Source: Sphingomonas sp. UNC305MFCol5.2 (GTDB taxonomy: Bacteria; Pseudomonadota; Alphaproteobacteria; Sphingomonadales; Sphingomonadaceae). Taken from it: a DNA stretch of 64,000 nucleotides. The stretch spans positions 1 through 64,000 of the forward strand of contig NZ_JOOE01000003.1 of NCBI RefSeq assembly GCF_000712135.1. The letters are read 5' to 3'. Position 1 is the stretch's first letter; each line of letters begins with the position of its first letter. The notes beneath the pieces were generated by a model. That model did no database searches and was not told the DNA's origin. It saw only the letters and a program-made list of their open reading frames with translations. The position numbers and the translations under genes were made by a program. Of this stretch, positions 20,862-30,144 are shown piece by piece.

Positions 20862-22097
20862 TCAGCCCCGCGCGGATTGTCCGGCGATCAGCTTCTGCGA
20901 CAATGCCCGCCAGTCGCCGAAGCCCCAGCGATCGGGGTCTTCCTCGCTGACGATCTGGTCGCTCCCGCCCGCGCTGGACAGGAAGACATCCTCGAGCGTG
21001 AGCGGCGCGCGTTCGAGCGCGCAGTGGAAGATGCGGACCTTGCTGCGCGCCTCCCTGGCGCCATCGGGCAGCGTGATGCCGAGGCGGTTCGAGCGCATCC
21101 GCACCAGCAGCCCGGTGGGCGCGACGCCGACGCTGCGGAAGAACTTGAACAGCAATTCGCGATCGAAATGGCCTTCCCAGCCATGCATCTCGGTCGCGGC
21201 CCGGAGCGGCGTCCAGCCTTCCTTGTAGGGGCGAGCGGAGGTGAGCGCGTCATACACGTCACAGATCGCGCCCATCCGCGCGGCTAGGCTGATCGCATCG
21301 CCCTTGAGGCCCTTGGGATAGCCAGTTCCATCGATCTTCTCGTGGTGGAGCAGGCTGACGTCGAGCACTTCCTGGGTGACGCTCTCCCCATTGGCGAGCA
21401 TCGCATGGCCGTGCTCGGGATGGGTGCGGATCAGTGCGAGTTCATCCTCGTCGAGCGGGCCGGGCTTGTTCAGGACGGTGTCGGGCACCGCCATCTTGCC
21501 GATATCGTGGAGCAGGCCGGCCAGCCCCATCGACCGCACGGTCGGCTCGTCGAGACCGAGCTGATTGGCGAGATTGACCATCAGCGCGCAGACCGAGACC
21601 GAATGGAGATAGGTATATTCGTCCTTCGACTTCAGCCGCACCATGTCGATGAACATCGCAGGGTTGCGATCGACGGCTTGCGAGATGTCGGTGACGACTG
21701 ACGCGACCGCTTCGGCGTCGATCGGTTGGCCGAGGCGAGCACCGTCGAACACGCTTTTCACCGCGTGCTTCGATCGTGCGATCGTCTTGCGGGCAAGCTC
21801 GCGATCAATCCTCACCGAATCGACCGGCGCGCAGGAAGTAACGGACATTTCAGCCAACGCCGGCTTGAGCACTCCCCCCGCAATATGCGCCCGTGGCGCG
21901 GCGCCTCCCTCGGGGCCGACGCCGCGTTCGACGTCGATCAGAACGGCGGGGACATCGCTGGCAAGCAGCGCGGCAAGATCCTCAGGCCGTTCCAGCAGGA
22001 AACGCGTGCGCCAGAACGGATGACTGAACCACGATCCTTCGAATCCGTGGATGTACATGCCCATCCTGGCCTGCCCGGGTGCGATCCGTCGCAGCAA
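20862..22097 (-). CDS. HD-GYP domain cyclic-di-GMP phosphodiesterase
   Basis: 411 residues. N-terminal DUF3391 domain (about 3-95, with GMYIHGFEGSWFSHPFWRTRF reduced here to its GMYIHGF start) followed by an HD-GYP domain with HDIG (197-200), HHEK (251-254) and the GTGYP signature (257-261). All metal ligands are present, so it should hydrolyse cyclic di-GMP to pGpG or GMP and thereby favour motility over biofilm. Translation appears to begin at a TTG at 22097; this gives the usual family N-terminus (MLRRIAPGQ), and ATG codons at 22064 and 22058 would cut it. No cyclase is adjacent. Confidence 0.93.
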   Translation of the reverse strand: MLRRIAPGQARMGMYIHGFEGSWFSHPFWRTRFLLERPEDLAALLASDVPAVLIDVERGVGPEGGAAPRAHIAGGVLKPALAEMSVTSCAPVDSVRIDRELARKTIARSKHAVKSVFDGARLGQPIDAEAVASVVTDISQAVDRNPAMFIDMVRLKSKDEYTYLHSVSVCALMVNLANQLGLDEPTVRSMGLAGLLHDIGKMAVPDTVLNKPGPLDEDELALIRTHPEHGHAMLANGESVTQEVLDVSLLHHEKIDGTGYPKGLKGDAISLAARMGAICDVYDALTSARPYKEGWTPLRAATEMHGWEGHFDRELLFKFFRSVGVAPTGLLVRMRSNRLGITLPDGAREARSKVRIFHCALERAPLTLEDVFLSSAGGSDQIVSEEDPDRWGFGDWRALSQKLIAGQSARG

Positions 22098-22223
22098 CTA
22101 TTTGCCCCCCGCGAAACGGTAGCCGTTTCCAGCTGTCTATCCGTTTCGAGGTTTAGCAGTGCTTAAAAAAGCGTCTGAAAACAGGCGAATATGTTTCCAT
22201 CATGTTTCAGAATCGCCGAATCC

Positions 22224-23213
22224 TCAGACAGCGGCCAGCTGCTTGAGGTCGGCTTCGGCGCGCGCGCCGTAATGCTGGATGATCTCGGCAGCGCAGATCG
22301 CGCCGAGTCGGAGCGATTCCTGCAAGCTCCGGCCCTGCGCCTGGCCGAACAGGAAGCCCGCAGCGAACATGTCGCCGGCACCGGTGGTGTCGACGAGGCG
22401 CTCGATCGGCTCGGCCGGCACTTCGACCCGCTCCGAACCCTGCAGGGCCATCGCGCCCTTCTCGCTGCGTGTGACGACGAGCAGAGGCACCTTGCCGTGG
22501 ATATGCTCGACCGCCGCCTCGAACGTCTCGTGCTCGCACAAAGCGAGCAACTCGCTCTCGTTGGCGAAGAGAATGTCGATCAGGCCGTCCTCGATCAGCT
22601 TGCGGAAATCGCCGCCGTGGCGCGAGATGCAGAAGACGTCGGAGAGCGTGAAGGCGACTTTCCGGCCATTGGCCCGGGCAATATCGATCGCCTTGCGCAT
22701 CGCGGCACGGGGCTCTTCGGGATCCCACAGATAGCCTTCGAGATAGAGGATCGCGCCATTGGCGATTACTGCTTCGTCGAGCGCGGCGGCGGGCAGGAAC
22801 TGCGACGCGCCGAGGAAAGTGTTCATCGTACGCTGGCCGTCGGGGGTGACGAAAATCAGGCAGCGCGCGGTGGTCGGCTGACCGGGGCGAACCGCGGTGG
22901 CGAAGTCGACGCCGGCGGCGCGGATATCGTGCGCGAAGACGGTGCCAAGCTGATCGTCGGCGACCTGGCCGATGAACGCGCACTTGCCCCCGAGAGCCGC
23001 AATGCCGGCGACGGTATTGGCGGCCGAACCGCCCGAGACTTCGCGGCCGGGGCCCATCTTCGCGTAGAGCGCGTCGGCTTCCTCGGGTGAGAACATCAGC
23101 TGCATCGAGCCCTTGGCGACGCCGATCTCTTCGATGAAGCTGTCCTCGGCCTGGGCGAGAATGTCGACGATGGCGTTGCCGATGGCGACGACGTCATAGG
23201 TGGGGCTGGTCAA
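22224..23213 (-). CDS. PfkB-family kinase, probably adenosine kinase
   Basis: 329 residues of ribokinase/PfkB fold: N-terminal YDVVAIGNAIVD, a GGSAANT substrate motif near residue 60, and the C-terminal DTTGAGDMFAAGF with the catalytic aspartate. The order and the opening sequence match the sphingomonad and other alphaproteobacterial adenosine kinases, which phosphorylate adenosine to AMP; a different sugar kinase is possible. I use the TTG at 23213: GGAG stands seven bases upstream and the product starts like the family. The ATG at 23270 would add 19 residues that fit nothing and overlap the divergent EI24 gene. Confidence 0.88.
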   Translation of the reverse strand: MTSPTYDVVAIGNAIVDILAQAEDSFIEEIGVAKGSMQLMFSPEEADALYAKMGPGREVSGGSAANTVAGIAALGGKCAFIGQVADDQLGTVFAHDIRAAGVDFATAVRPGQPTTARCLIFVTPDGQRTMNTFLGASQFLPAAALDEAVIANGAILYLEGYLWDPEEPRAAMRKAIDIARANGRKVAFTLSDVFCISRHGGDFRKLIEDGLIDILFANESELLALCEHETFEAAVEHIHGKVPLLVVTRSEKGAMALQGSERVEVPAEPIERLVDTTGAGDMFAAGFLFGQAQGRSLQESLRLGAICAAEIIQHYGARAEADLKQLAAV

Positions 23214-23269
23214 ATCTGGGCTCCGACAGGGTTGCGCGGGCGCCCTAGAGCGCGGCAAAGCATAGCGCA

Positions 23270-23962
23270 ATGATGCACGCGTTCTTCCTCGCGCTGGGAC
23301 AGCTGTTCGACCGGCCGGTATTATTGGTCCTGCTCAAGTCCCTGGCGCTGACATTGCTGCTCTTCGCAGGACTTGGGCTGGGGCTCTGGTATGCGATGGA
23401 TTGGCTGGGAGGTGCGACCAGCGAATGGATGGGGATCGGCAGCGACGCCGGGGCGTTCGCCGATGTGGCGACATTGCTGCTGTTCCTGCTCGGCTGGTGG
23501 CTGCTGTTTCGCGCAGTCGCAGTGGCGGTGTTGGGGATCTTCGCCGACGAAGTGGTCGCGGCGGTCGAGGCGAAGCACTATCCGGCGGCGCATGCCGCGG
23601 CGCGCGCCGTGCCGCTGGGACGCTCGATCACGATGGGCGTGGGTTCGGCGCTGCGGACGATCGCAGTCAATCTGCTGCTTTCACCGATCTATCTGATGCT
23701 GCTGATCACCGGCTTCGGCACGGCGCTGGCGTTTTTCGGAGTCAATGCCTGGCTGCTGGGGCGCGATCTTGGAGACATGGTCGCGGCGCGGCACATGGCT
23801 TATGCGCAGATTGCCGAATGGCGGCGGCAGACGCGGCTGCGTCGCTTCGGCCTGGGGGCTGTCGGCACGGGGCTGTTCCTGGTGCCGCTGATCAATCTGG
23901 TCGCGCCGGTGCTGGGTGCGGCGATGGCGACGCACGCATTCCACCGCAGGAGAAACGCATGA
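23270..23962 (+). CDS. EI24/CysZ-like membrane protein
   Basis: 230 residues with at least four hydrophobic segments (about 20-43, 66-93, 128-165, 195-215) separated by short polar loops, and the EI24-domain pattern around PIYLMLLITGFGTALAFFGVNAWLLGRDL. CysZ relatives move sulfate across the inner membrane, but no sulfur genes are near, so transport is only inferred. Its stop overlaps the start of the following lipoprotein gene (ATGA). Two ATG codons are in tandem at 23270 and 23273. Confidence 0.85.
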   Translation: MMHAFFLALGQLFDRPVLLVLLKSLALTLLLFAGLGLGLWYAMDWLGGATSEWMGIGSDAGAFADVATLLLFLLGWWLLFRAVAVAVLGIFADEVVAAVEAKHYPAAHAAARAVPLGRSITMGVGSALRTIAVNLLLSPIYLMLLITGFGTALAFFGVNAWLLGRDLGDMVAARHMAYAQIAEWRRQTRLRRFGLGAVGTGLFLVPLINLVAPVLGAAMATHAFHRRRNA

Positions 23963-24345
23963 GATTCTGGGTTCTGGCGGGCGCGGTGGCGCTGGGCGGT
24001 TGCGGGGCGGAGATGATCCCCGAAGCGCGCCCCGCCGCCCATGTCCCCGTCCCCAGCGCGGCCCCGGCGGCTGCGCCGGCGAGCGTGACTGCGGTAAAGG
24101 GGCAACCGGCGGCGCGGCTGATCGCCCAGTTCGGCCAGCCGACGCTGGACGCGGCCGAGGGCCCGGCGCGCAAGCTTCAGTTCGCGGGGCCGATTTGCGT
24201 GCTCGACACTTATCTCTATCCGCCGTCGAACGCACGCGGCGAGCCGGTGGTGACCTATCTGGAGACGCGTCAGCACGACGGCAGGCCGATCGACCAGGCG
24301 AGCTGCCTCGCGGCGCTGGCGGCGGGCCGGCCGTCGGGGCGGTAG
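23959..24345 (+). CDS. Small lipoprotein, function unknown
   Basis: 128 residues. The N-terminus MRFWVLAGAVALGGCGAE carries a lipobox (LGGC, cysteine 15), then an A/P-rich linker (20-45), and a compact domain with GQPAARLIAQFGQPTLD that resembles the SmpA/BamE-like 'small protein A' pattern of short lipoproteins. It overlaps the EI24 gene by 4 bases. It is probably anchored to the inner or outer membrane facing the periplasm; no function is known. Confidence 0.8.
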   Translation: MRFWVLAGAVALGGCGAEMIPEARPAAHVPVPSAAPAAAPASVTAVKGQPAARLIAQFGQPTLDAAEGPARKLQFAGPICVLDTYLYPPSNARGEPVVTYLETRQHDGRPIDQASCLAALAAGRPSGR

Positions 24346-24356
24346 CCAAGCGCGCT

Positions 24357-24459
24357 CCCCTCTCGCTTGCGGGAGGGGTCGGGGGGAGGGTCTGACGTGC
24401 GTGAGTCGCGAAACCTCCCCGTCGCACCCTCCCCTAACCCCTCCCGCAAGCGAGAGGGG
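24357..24459. repeat. Inverted-repeat element reaching into the 3' end of queG
   Basis: Two perfect 23-base arms (24357-24379 and 24437-24459; key core CTCGCTTGCGGGAGGGG) face each other over a 57-base centre that holds further imperfect complement. The right arm codes for the last eight residues of queG and lies three bases from its TAG stop. The element belongs with the other palindromic spacers in this window. Confidence 0.85.
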
Positions 24460-25507
24460 GAATTAGCCGCTCCAGCGCCCACTCCGCCGCTTCGCGGATC
24501 ACTTCGTCGGGATCGACGAGCAGGGCGCGGACCGGTTCGACCAGCGCAGGGCTGGCGCTGTTGCCGGCGGCGATCAGGCAATTGCGGACCATGCGATCGC
24601 GGCCGATGCGCTTGATCGGCGAGCCTGCGAACACCTCGCGAAAGCCGGCATCGTCGAGCGCGAGCAGATCGGCCAATTCCGGCGCGGTCAGTTCGGCGCG
24701 CGGGGCGAAGGCGAGGTTTGCCTGCGCGGCGGCCGCGAACTTGTTCCACGGGCAAACCGCGAGGCAATCGTCGCAGCCATAGATGCGATTGCCCAACTTC
24801 TCCCGGAATTCGTGCGGGATCGGACCTTTGTGCTCGATCGTCAGATACGAGATGCAGCGGCGCGCATCGAGACGATAGGGCGCAGGGAAAGCATCGGTGG
24901 GGCAGGCCGTCTGGCATGCGTCGCAGCTGCCGCAGGTCGAGCGCCCGGCGCGGTCGGGCGCAAGATCGAGCGTGGTGTAGATCGCGCCGAGGAACAGCCA
25001 GCTGCCATGGCTGCGGCTGACGAGATTGGTGTGCTTGCCCTGCCAGCCGAGCCCGGCGGCTTCGGACAGCGGCTTCTCCATCACCGGCGCGGTATCGACG
25101 AACACCTTGACGTCCGCGCCCGGCGCCGCGCCGACCAGCCAGCGCGCGAGCTCCTTCAATTTGCGCTTGATCAGGTCGTGATAGTCGCCGCCCTGGGCAT
25201 AGACCGAGATCCGGCCGACCTCCCCTTCCCCGGCCAACGCGAGCGGATCGGCGGCGGGGGCATAGCTCATCCCGAGCGCGATCACCGAGCGGACCCCCGG
25301 CCACAGCGACGCGGGGCTTTCGCGGTGGTGCGCGCGCTCCTCCATCCAGATCATCGAGCCATGGCTGCCGTCGGCGAGCCATTGGCGCAGGCGTTCTCCC
25401 GCCGCGGGGGCAGCGTCGGCGCGCGTGACTCCGCAAGCAGCAAAACCGATTTCGGCGGCTTTCTCCTTGAGGCGTTCTTCCAGTGGCTTGTCTTGGCGCA
25501 CGCGCAC
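24434..25507 (-). CDS. queG: Epoxyqueuosine reductase
   Basis: Cobalamin-dependent iron-sulfur enzyme that reduces epoxyqueuosine to queuosine in tRNA. 357 residues. The conserved aspartate lies in VDTAPV (D138); the two [4Fe-4S] clusters use C192, C195, C198, C202 and C218, C245, C248, C252 ([12 protein letters not shown] and CDDCLAVCP). A HEAT-like C-terminal segment ([12 protein letters not shown]) follows. The last eight residues (PPLACGRG, with LI before) come from a palindromic repeat, so the natural C-terminus may have been replaced. It is divergent from the ABC transporter, whose start is only 33 bases away. Confidence 0.95.
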   Translation of the reverse strand: MRVRQDKPLEERLKEKAAEIGFAACGVTRADAAPAAGERLRQWLADGSHGSMIWMEERAHHRESPASLWPGVRSVIALGMSYAPAADPLALAGEGEVGRISVYAQGGDYHDLIKRKLKELARWLVGAAPGADVKVFVDTAPVMEKPLSEAAGLGWQGKHTNLVSRSHGSWLFLGAIYTTLDLAPDRAGRSTCGSCDACQTACPTDAFPAPYRLDARRCISYLTIEHKGPIPHEFREKLGNRIYGCDDCLAVCPWNKFAAAAQANLAFAPRAELTAPELADLLALDDAGFREVFAGSPIKRIGRDRMVRNCLIAAGNSASPALVEPVRALLVDPDEVIREAAEWALERLIPPLACGRG

Positions 25508-25540
25508 CCGCTACCACGAAGCGCGAGGGAGGGCACCAAT

Positions 25541-26458
25541 TTGAGCAGCGATCTGGCGGTAAGCGCCAACGGGCTCGTCAAACGCTTCGGCGATCGGCGC
25601 GCAGTGGACGGGGTCAGCATCGCAGTCCCCAAGGGACTGATCTATGGCGTGCTCGGCCCCAACGGCGCGGGCAAGACCACGACGCTGCGCATGCTGCTCG
25701 GGATCATCGAGCCCGAGGAAGGCGAGCGCATGCTGCTGGGGCACGACGCGCCGCGCAACGCGAGCGACCGGGTCGGCTACCTCCCCGAGGAGCGCGGGCT
25801 CTATCCCAACATGAAATGTCGTGAAGCCATCGCCTTCATGGGCGCACTGCGTGGGCTGCCGTGGAGCGTGGGGCGCAAGCGTGCAAGCGAGTTGCTCGAG
25901 GCAGCGGGGCTCGGCCACGCCGCCGACGACAAGATCCGCAAGCTCTCCAAGGGCATGGCGCAGCTGGTCCAATTGCTCGGATCGGTGGTGCACGAGCCCG
26001 AACTGCTGGTGCTCGACGAGCCCTTTTCGGGGCTCGACCCGGTCAACCAGGAGCGGCTCGAGAAACTGATCCGTGGCCAGCGCGACCGCGGCGCGACGAT
26101 CCTGTTCTCGACCCATGTGATGGCGCATGCCGAAAGGCTGTGCGACCGGCTGTCGATCATCGCAGGAGGCGTGGTGAAGTTCGAAGGCACGGTGAACGAG
26201 GCCCGATCGATGCTGCCGCTCAAGGCGCATTACACGCCGCATCATCATGCCGACACCGCGGGCGCGCTGCTGCCCGCCGACGCCGAGCGCGAGAACGGGA
26301 GCTGGCGCTTCACGGTGCCGCCCGAGGGGATCGAGGCTTTGCTGGTGCGGCTGATCGACGCGGGTTACGGCATTTCCGGCCTGTCGATCGAGCGCCCGGG
26401 GCTGCACGACGCATTCGTCCGCATCGTCGGCCCCGAAGCGCTGGAGCAGGCGGCATGA
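25541..26458 (+). CDS. ABC transporter ATP-binding subunit, NatA-like
   Basis: 305 residues. Walker A GPNGAGKT (39-46), a signature loop reading LSKGM (135-139) in place of LSGGQ, and Walker B with the D-loop VLDEPFSGLD (157-166). A C-terminal domain of about 80 residues follows, as in NatA/CcmA-type exporters. It works with the permease encoded next, overlapping by 4 bases (ATGA). Start is a TTG at 25541 with GAGGGAGGG seven bases upstream; the long in-frame extension to 24812 is antisense to queG and not real. Substrate unknown; sodium, drugs or lipids are known cargo of relatives. Confidence 0.92.
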   Translation: MSSDLAVSANGLVKRFGDRRAVDGVSIAVPKGLIYGVLGPNGAGKTTTLRMLLGIIEPEEGERMLLGHDAPRNASDRVGYLPEERGLYPNMKCREAIAFMGALRGLPWSVGRKRASELLEAAGLGHAADDKIRKLSKGMAQLVQLLGSVVHEPELLVLDEPFSGLDPVNQERLEKLIRGQRDRGATILFSTHVMAHAERLCDRLSIIAGGVVKFEGTVNEARSMLPLKAHYTPHHHADTAGALLPADAERENGSWRFTVPPEGIEALLVRLIDAGYGISGLSIERPGLHDAFVRIVGPEALEQAA

Positions 26459-27699
26459 AGTTCGGACGCTTGCTCCGCCAGGCGCTCACCGTGGCGCGCC
26501 GCGACTTCACCGCGACGGTGATGACCCCGACCTTCCTGCTGTTCCTGCTGAGCCCGCTCCTGATGATCGCATTCGCGACGGTAGGCAGCATGACCGCGAG
26601 CAGCGCGGCCGGCGGCGGCGAGGAACGGCAGCGTGTGGTGGTGATCGCCGCGCCCGACAAGGCCGATGAGATCGCCGCGGTCGATAAGCAATTGCGCCAG
26701 GTGTTCACTGTGCCGACGGCGCGGCCGGCGCTGCAGATCGAGGGCCCGGGCGACGACGTTCCGGCGCAGGCCCTCGCCTTGCTGGACAGCAGCCAATTCG
26801 ACGTGGCGGCAGTGCTCTATGGTCCGCTCGATCGGCCGCAGATCCTGCGCAGGCCCTCGGGCTATGCCGAAGGAATATATCTGACGCAGCTTGCCGAACA
26901 GGCACTGCGTGCCGAACGCAGCGGCGGTGCGAAGCAATTGAGCAAGGCCAATGTCACCGAGGTTACCTCAGGCCAGGCGACGACCGGAGGGCGCAGCCAG
27001 GCAGCCTATTTTGCCGCCCTTGGCATCTTCTTCCTGACGTTGATGCTCTCTGGCCAGGCGGTTGGAGCGATGGCCGAGGAACGATCGAACAAGGTGATCG
27101 AAGTGCTTGCCGCGGCGATCCCGCTGGAAAGCGTGTTCTTCGGCAAATTGCTCGGCGCGTTCGGATCGGCGTTGCTGTTCGTCTGCTTCTGGGGGACGCT
27201 GATCGCACAATTGCCCAAGGTTGTGCCCGCGAGCTGGGCGGCCGAACTGGGTAATCTGAGCACCGCCGTCGGCCCGATCTTCCCCTTGCTGTTCGTCGTC
27301 TATTTCACCATGGCGTACATGCTGCAGAGCGCCGTGTTCCTCGGCGTCGGAGCGCTGGCGGGCACCCAGCGCGAGATCCAGATGCTGTCGCTGCCGATCA
27401 CGATCTTCCAGTTCTCGATGCTCGGCTTCGCATCCTATGCCGCCGGCCATGCCGATAGCTGGGTGGCGCGGGCGGCGGAAATCTTCCCTTTCAGCTCGCC
27501 CCTGGCGATGGCAGCGCATGCGGCGAATTCGCCGGCTCTGTGGCCGCACGCAGTGGCGCTGGTCTGGCAGATGCTGTGGGTGGCAATTACCGTGACGGTC
27601 GCGGCGCGGCTCTTCCGGCGCGGCGTGCTCAAGTCGGGCGGGCCGAAGCGCAGCAAGCGGCAGGCCGAGCGACCCGCTATTGACATTAGTGTCAGTTAA
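26455..27699 (+). CDS. ABC-2 type permease, NatB-like
   Basis: 414 residues: one transmembrane helix near 27-46, an extracytoplasmic domain of roughly 130 residues containing VVVIAAPDKADEI, then five or more helices from about 180 to 390 with the EERSNKVIEVLAAAIP segment that marks the ABC-2 (COG1668) family. It forms the channel for the ATPase upstream, so together they make a two-gene exporter. The start ATG overlaps the ATPase stop codon. A P450 gene begins 30 bases later and may be on the same transcript. Confidence 0.92.
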   Translation: MKFGRLLRQALTVARRDFTATVMTPTFLLFLLSPLLMIAFATVGSMTASSAAGGGEERQRVVVIAAPDKADEIAAVDKQLRQVFTVPTARPALQIEGPGDDVPAQALALLDSSQFDVAAVLYGPLDRPQILRRPSGYAEGIYLTQLAEQALRAERSGGAKQLSKANVTEVTSGQATTGGRSQAAYFAALGIFFLTLMLSGQAVGAMAEERSNKVIEVLAAAIPLESVFFGKLLGAFGSALLFVCFWGTLIAQLPKVVPASWAAELGNLSTAVGPIFPLLFVVYFTMAYMLQSAVFLGVGALAGTQREIQMLSLPITIFQFSMLGFASYAAGHADSWVARAAEIFPFSSPLAMAAHAANSPALWPHAVALVWQMLWVAITVTVAARLFRRGVLKSGGPKRSKRQAERPAIDISVS

Positions 27700-27729
27700 G
27701 GTTCTCCTCCCCCGTAAAGGAGAGGCAGA

Positions 27730-28965
27730 ATGGCTACGCTTGCGACTGAGTCGAGCCCGGAAAAGGCCGTCGATCCGCTCGATGTGAGTCGCGCCGAACT
27801 GTACCGCGACGATGTCTGGCAGGCGCCGTTCCGCGAGTTGCGCGAGAAAGCCCCGGTATATTATACCGAGCATAGCGCCTTCGGCCCCTATTGGTCCGTC
27901 TCGTCGTACAAGCCGATCGTCCAGGTCGAATCGCTGCCCGACCTCTACTCGTCCGAAGCGGGCGGAATCACCATCGCCGATCTGCAGGAAGGCGACATCA
28001 AGATGCCGATGTTCATCGCTATGGACCGGCCCAAGCACACTGGCCAGCGGCGGACGGTCGCGCCGGCGTTCACGCCCTCCGAGATGGTGCGGATGAACGA
28101 GAATATCCGCACGCGCAGCGCCGAGATCCTCGATTCGCTGCCGGTGGGCAAGGAATTCGACTGGGTCGACACCGTCTCGATCGAGCTGACCACCCAGATG
28201 CTGGCGATCCTGTTCGACTTCCCGTGGGAAGAGCGGCGGTTGCTGACCTATTGGTCCGACTGGGCAGGCGATATCGAGATCGCCAAGGACCCGGTGCGCA
28301 AGGACCAAAGGCGGACGATCCTGTTCGAATGCGCCGCTTATTTCGGCAATCTCTGGCAGGGGAAGATGGGCAAGGAGCCGACCCCGGACCTCATCTCGAT
28401 GATGATCCATTCGGACGCGATGAGCCACATGGATCAGATGGAGTTCCTCGGGAACCTGATCCTGCTGATCGTCGGCGGCAACGACACGACGCGCAATTCG
28501 ATGAGCGCTTATGCCTGGGGCCTCGAGCAGTTTCCCGACGAGCGCGCGAAGCTCGAAGCCAATCCGGCGCTGATCCCCAATGCAGTGCAGGAGATCATCC
28601 GCTGGCAGACGCCGCTTGCCCATATGCGCCGCACTGCCACCCAGGACAGCGAGCTGGAAGGGCGGCAAATTCGCGCGGGCGACAAATTGGCGCTCTGGTA
28701 TCTCTCGGCCAATCGCGACGAGAGCGTGTTTCCCAATGCCGACAAGATCATCGTCGATCGCGAGAATGCGCGGCGGCATCTGGCGTTCGGGCACGGCATC
28801 CATCGCTGCGTCGGCGCGCGGCTGGCGGAATTGCAGATCGGCATCCTGCTCGAGGAGATGGCGAAAAGGAGGCTACGCGTGAACGTCCTCCACGAACCCG
28901 AGCGCGTGGCCGCATGCTTCGTCCACGGCTACAAGAAGATGCCGGTGGAGCTGAGCAGGTACTAA
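27730..28965 (+). CDS. Cytochrome P450, CYP153-like
   Basis: 411 residues, soluble. The I-helix oxygen-binding motif GGNDTTRNS, the ExxR helix (EIIR), and the heme loop FGHGIHRCVG with cysteine 360 are all present. The strings ELTTQMLAILFDFP and WQTPLAHMRRTA match the CYP153 family, which hydroxylates the terminal carbon of medium-chain alkanes and related compounds. CYP153 enzymes need a ferredoxin and a ferredoxin reductase, neither of which is encoded in this window. A ribosome site AGGAGAGG lies about seven bases upstream. Family call is firm; substrate is inference. Confidence 0.93.
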   Translation: MATLATESSPEKAVDPLDVSRAELYRDDVWQAPFRELREKAPVYYTEHSAFGPYWSVSSYKPIVQVESLPDLYSSEAGGITIADLQEGDIKMPMFIAMDRPKHTGQRRTVAPAFTPSEMVRMNENIRTRSAEILDSLPVGKEFDWVDTVSIELTTQMLAILFDFPWEERRLLTYWSDWAGDIEIAKDPVRKDQRRTILFECAAYFGNLWQGKMGKEPTPDLISMMIHSDAMSHMDQMEFLGNLILLIVGGNDTTRNSMSAYAWGLEQFPDERAKLEANPALIPNAVQEIIRWQTPLAHMRRTATQDSELEGRQIRAGDKLALWYLSANRDESVFPNADKIIVDRENARRHLAFGHGIHRCVGARLAELQIGILLEEMAKRRLRVNVLHEPERVAACFVHGYKKMPVELSRY

Positions 28966-28974
28966 CTAAATCCT

Positions 28975-29057
28975 TCTCCCCTTGTGGGAGAAGGAAGGGG
29001 CCCGCTCGCGCAGCGAGTGGGAAGGATGAGGGGGATTGAGGCTCCCACAAGGGGAGA
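28975..29057. repeat. Inverted-repeat spacer element
   Basis: Perfect 16-base arms (28975-28990, TCTCCCCTTGTGGGAG, and 29042-29057) with a 51-base centre that contains a small GCTCGCGCAGCGAGT hairpin. It fills the gap between the P450 and msrB. Confidence 0.85.
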
Positions 29058-29098
29058 GGGAGATTGGAAAATCGCTCGCTCGATCCCACATCCACCCT

Positions 29099-29578
29099 AT
29101 GCAGACCAACCGCCGCAACCTCCTCGTCGTCGCCGGGCTCGGCGCGATCACCGCCGCTTGTGGCGTGCCCGCCGAAGCGGCGCAGCGCTTTTCCTTCACG
29201 CTCACCGATGCCGAATGGAAGAAAAGGCTGAGCCCGGCCGCCTATCGGACGCTGCGCCAGGGCGCGACCGAGTTTCCGGGGACGAGCCCCCTCAACCGTG
29301 AGCATCGCGCGGGGACATTCTCTTGTGCGGGATGCGCGCTGCCGCTGTTCGCTTCTTCGACCAAGTTCGACAGCGGTACGGGCTGGCCGAGCTTCACTGC
29401 GGCCTTGCCCAATGCAGTGATAACGAAGAGCGACCGGACCCTGGGGATGACGCGGACCGAAGTCTTGTGCCGGCGCTGCGGCGGGTATCTCGGCCATGTC
29501 TTCGACGATGGACCGCAGCCGACGGGCAAGCGCTATTGCATGAACGGCGTAGCGCTGACGTTTACGCCCAAAGCCTAG
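29099..29578 (+). CDS. msrB: Exported peptide-methionine (R)-S-oxide reductase
   Basis: 159 residues. Residues 1-30 look like a Tat signal (TNRRNLLVVAG, then AAC), so the enzyme should act outside the cytoplasm. The MsrB domain has both zinc CxxC pairs (CAGC and CRRC), the GTGWPSF segment and the RYCMN motif with the catalytic cysteine. It reduces methionine-R-sulfoxide in oxidised proteins. Start at the ATG of MQTNRR; the longer frame from 29036 would translate the repeat. Its TAG overlaps the stop of the convergent CHAP gene by 3 bases. Confidence 0.94.
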   Translation: MQTNRRNLLVVAGLGAITAACGVPAEAAQRFSFTLTDAEWKKRLSPAAYRTLRQGATEFPGTSPLNREHRAGTFSCAGCALPLFASSTKFDSGTGWPSFTAALPNAVITKSDRTLGMTRTEVLCRRCGGYLGHVFDDGPQPTGKRYCMNGVALTFTPKA

Positions 29579-30144
29579 TTGGCGACGGTCTCGAGCTTGA
29601 GATCGCTGAGATCGAGGTTCAGCGAGGCGACGACGATCGGATCGGCCTTCTTCGCCATCTGGGGCGCAGCAAACGTGTCCGGTGCACCGTCCGAATAGAT
29701 GAAGCCGTTGATCGGATAGGTCGAGGTTCCGAGGTCACCGAGCGGAGCGAACCAGACGCGGACTTCGCTCCAGTCGCCGGCTGCCGAGACGTCGACGGCG
29801 CGGACGTTACGCTCGATGCCGCCGCGGCGCGACCAGTTCGCATGCGTGAGCAGCACTTCGCGGTCGCTGACGATTTCCGAAACCATCGCGACATGCCCGA
29901 AGGGGTTCCTCGCGGTCTTCTTGAACGACATCACCGCGCCGACCTTGGGGGTATCGCCGCGCTCGTAGCGGCCGGCGGCCTGGCTCCACCAGGTCCAGGC
30001 ATTGCCGTGGATATCCACGCCGGAGACCTGGCGGGCATAAGGCGCACACTGCAGATAGGCGCTCTTCGCCTGGGCGGGCACCGAAGCCATCAGGGCGCAG
30101 AACGCCGTCAGCGCAAAACGCGCTGCGAGAACACGAAACTTCAT
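29575..30144 (-). CDS. Secreted CHAP-domain peptidase/amidase
   Basis: 189 residues with a signal peptide to AQA (26). The CHAP domain has the cysteine nucleophile C33 in LQCAPYAR and the histidine H84 in FGHVAMV, followed by the acidic or asparagine residue of THANW. CHAP enzymes cut peptidoglycan peptides or amide bonds in the periplasm. The last 40 residues are a separate short tail. A TTGC/GCAA palindrome lies 32 bases upstream (30176-30192). Confidence 0.9.
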   Translation of the reverse strand: MKFRVLAARFALTAFCALMASVPAQAKSAYLQCAPYARQVSGVDIHGNAWTWWSQAAGRYERGDTPKVGAVMSFKKTARNPFGHVAMVSEIVSDREVLLTHANWSRRGGIERNVRAVDVSAAGDWSEVRVWFAPLGDLGTSTYPINGFIYSDGAPDTFAAPQMAKKADPIVVASLNLDLSDLKLETVAN

